In this document: positions 62,650 through 64,000 of the stretch, piece by piece
Layout: each line of letters starts with the position of its first letter
How positions within the stretch are numbered: the first letter of the stretch is position 1
Source: Unio delphinus
Lineage: Eukaryota; Mollusca; Bivalvia; Unionida; Unionidae
Assembly: GCA_029339505.1 (NCBI GenBank)
Contig: JAQISU010000094.1
Location: 3,573,501-3,637,500 of the forward strand
Direction of reading: 5' to 3'
DNA length: 64,000 nucleotides
Position numbers and translations under genes: made by a program
Notes under the pieces: model-generated
Told to the model about the DNA's origin: nothing
Database searches by the model: none
The model's input: only the letters and a program-made list of their open reading frames with translations

Positions 62650-63122
62650 TTCAAATTATCTTGGCACTTAATGAAAAATCTCTGTTTCTTTGTCTGGAGT
62701 TGACAGACGGTTAGAATCAGAAGATAATAGTGTTAACCAAGAGAGATTATTGTGGTAGCAAATATATCTTAAATAACTGGAATTATAACATTCATACATT
62801 TTTCAACAGGTTTTAAGATATGGATCCATAGAAAAGGAAACTAAGCGTGTAGCTACAAAACAAACAAACATACAACAACAGCAAACAACAAACAAGATTA
62901 TAAAAAGGAATGGGGTGATCGGGAACTGCCTATCCTCTCATTCGTCCTGGTTATCGCGATCTTTGACAATTATAAACAATCAATGCATTACCTGCTGGTA
63001 GCATTTAACGGATCGGTCAGTGTTCAAGTGACCAAGCGGGTAGAGAAAATTTTCATTTGACCATTGTACTATCATATTTAATGATAGTAGATCTGGAACT
63101 GTAAGTACAAATACGTGCAAGG

Positions 63123-63125
<3 letters not shown>
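62650..63125. other. No supported feature
   Basis: AT-rich. Would include the promoter of the candidate exon if that is a first exon. No defined core promoter seen. Confidence 0.4.

Positions 63126-63178
<53 letters not shown>
63126..63178. repeat. (TA)n microsatellite
   Basis: About 53 bases, adjoining the right inverted arm. Confidence 0.97.
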
Positions 63179-63180
<2 letters not shown>

Positions 63181-63183
<3 letters not shown>

Positions 63184-63226
63184 ACTAAACTTTCCATCGC
63201 TTTATAGAGTGAAGTATAAGGGTTTA

Positions 63227-63227
<1 letters not shown>
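63181..63227. repeat. Inverted repeat, right arm
   Basis: Reverse-complement match to 61561-61607 with a few differences, followed by (GT)n at 63226-63265. Probably a second, oppositely oriented copy of the LINE C-associated 5' segment. Confidence 0.85.
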
Positions 63228-63258
<31 letters not shown>

Positions 63259-63265
63259 TGTGTGT

Positions 63266-63359
63266 GATTTGGATTTTTAACGTAGCTTCGACAATTTTTT
63301 GCCATATTGGTACGATGTCTGCAATGTGACAGTTCATAGTGATGTCTAGCATTGCTGAC
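63266..63359 (-). mobile_element. SINE tail fragment
   Basis: Matches the 3' part of the SINE at 2389 (GGATTTTTAACGTAGCTT, TACGATGTCTGCA, GATGTCTAGCATTGCTG). The tRNA-like head is missing. Confidence 0.8.
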
Positions 63360-63840
63360 GAAAACTGATAACTTACACGAAGAGCAATAAAAGATGGGCT
63401 TTGTTTTTTTTAAATAAAAGTGATGATTTAAAATAAACACTAATTAACACAAATTATTTATTGAAGGTTTGGTGTGTTAAAATTTTCAAATTGGTTCTTG
63501 CATAAATTGTTACTTTATCACAATTATAATCTAAATAGGGCGATAACACTTCATTGTTAATCACACACAAATAAATTCCTTATGCATTTGTGTTCAAACA
63601 GAAAACTTGTACAAAGAGATGAAAGGCAACAAGTGATCACAACAAAGACAACATTTGCAACACTATGGTAGAACACAGGTAAGACTGTTATTGTACACAC
63701 ATTTTAAATTAATGAAAGTATAAACAACCAGAAAATAAATAAAATGGATTCTTTACATACTAAAATAAACATGGTTTGAGATGGTTTGATGAAAAGAGAT
63801 ATTAAGTAAATAAGAAACATCTTAATATATGGTCATCATA
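63360..63840. other. No supported feature
   Basis: AT-rich; nothing recognised. Confidence 0.5.
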
Positions 63841-64000
63841 AATGATCTTTAAGTGTGTAATTAGCACAAAGTCATTAAAAAATATTCTTTAAGTCTGTAA
63901 TTAGCACCAAGTCATTAAAAATCTTTTTTAAGTCTGTAATGAGCACAAAATCATTAAAAAATCTTCTTTAAGCGTGTAATTAGCGCAAAGTCATTAAAAA
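63841..64000. repeat. 43-44-bp minisatellite running off the window
   Basis: Nearly four copies of a unit of the form CTTTAAGTCTGTAATTAGCA followed by CAAAGTCATTAAAAAAT. The last copy is cut by the window end. Confidence 0.92.

Overview
This is AT-rich animal nuclear DNA, most likely from a mollusc and probably a bivalve. The evidence is spliced gene structure with GT-AG introns, a metazoan SLC13 transporter gene, tRNA-derived SINEs, several non-LTR retrotransposon (LINE) clades, very many microsatellites and minisatellites, and a Polinton/Maverick relic. The species assignment is inference from repeat content.

Left third (1-22.4 kb): the 5' half of an SLC13-family sodium-coupled dicarboxylate/citrate-type transporter gene lies on the minus strand. 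Four exons are well supported (22299-22397, 7780-7929, 6379-6494, 4341-4483) and a fifth (2123-2237) is likely. All splice phases agree, and the rest of the gene lies beyond the left edge. Its 14.4-kb first intron carries the most interesting object in the window: a 7.7-kb Polinton/Maverick (adintovirus-like) element at 12122-19848. The element has ~150-bp terminal inverted repeats and a 6-bp target duplication (TCCTTA). Its gene set is hexon-like major capsid, pX-like peptide, adenain-type protease, fibre-like protein, a penton/spike-like candidate, a small membrane protein, a PLA2-like protein with a zinc ribbon, a truncated retroviral-type integrase, a superfamily-1 helicase tail, and an FtsK/HerA-type packaging ATPase. 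PolB is absent and every gene except the ATPase is broken.

Middle (22.4-32.9 kb): ordinary AT-rich DNA with a minisatellite-bearing dispersed repeat, then a decayed CR1/L2/Jockey-group LINE on the minus strand (28402-31530).

Right-middle (32948-57278): a head-to-tail triplication of an ~8.1-kb unit. Each unit carries a 51-bp minisatellite, a (TA)n tract, a 3' fragment of an RTE-like LINE ending in (ATG)n, a tRNA-derived SINE, and a dead endonuclease-reverse transcriptase LINE ending in (CATA)n. The inserts share the same lesions in all three units, so the unit was amplified as DNA and not by repeated insertion. Two reading-frame-polarised sites conflict, pointing to exchange between units.

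Right end (57.3-64 kb): degenerate minisatellite, a near full-length minus-strand LINE (57602-61530) with duplicated 5'UTR segments, microsatellites, a candidate unrecognised coding exon at 62412-62632, a SINE fragment, and a 43-44-bp minisatellite running off the window.
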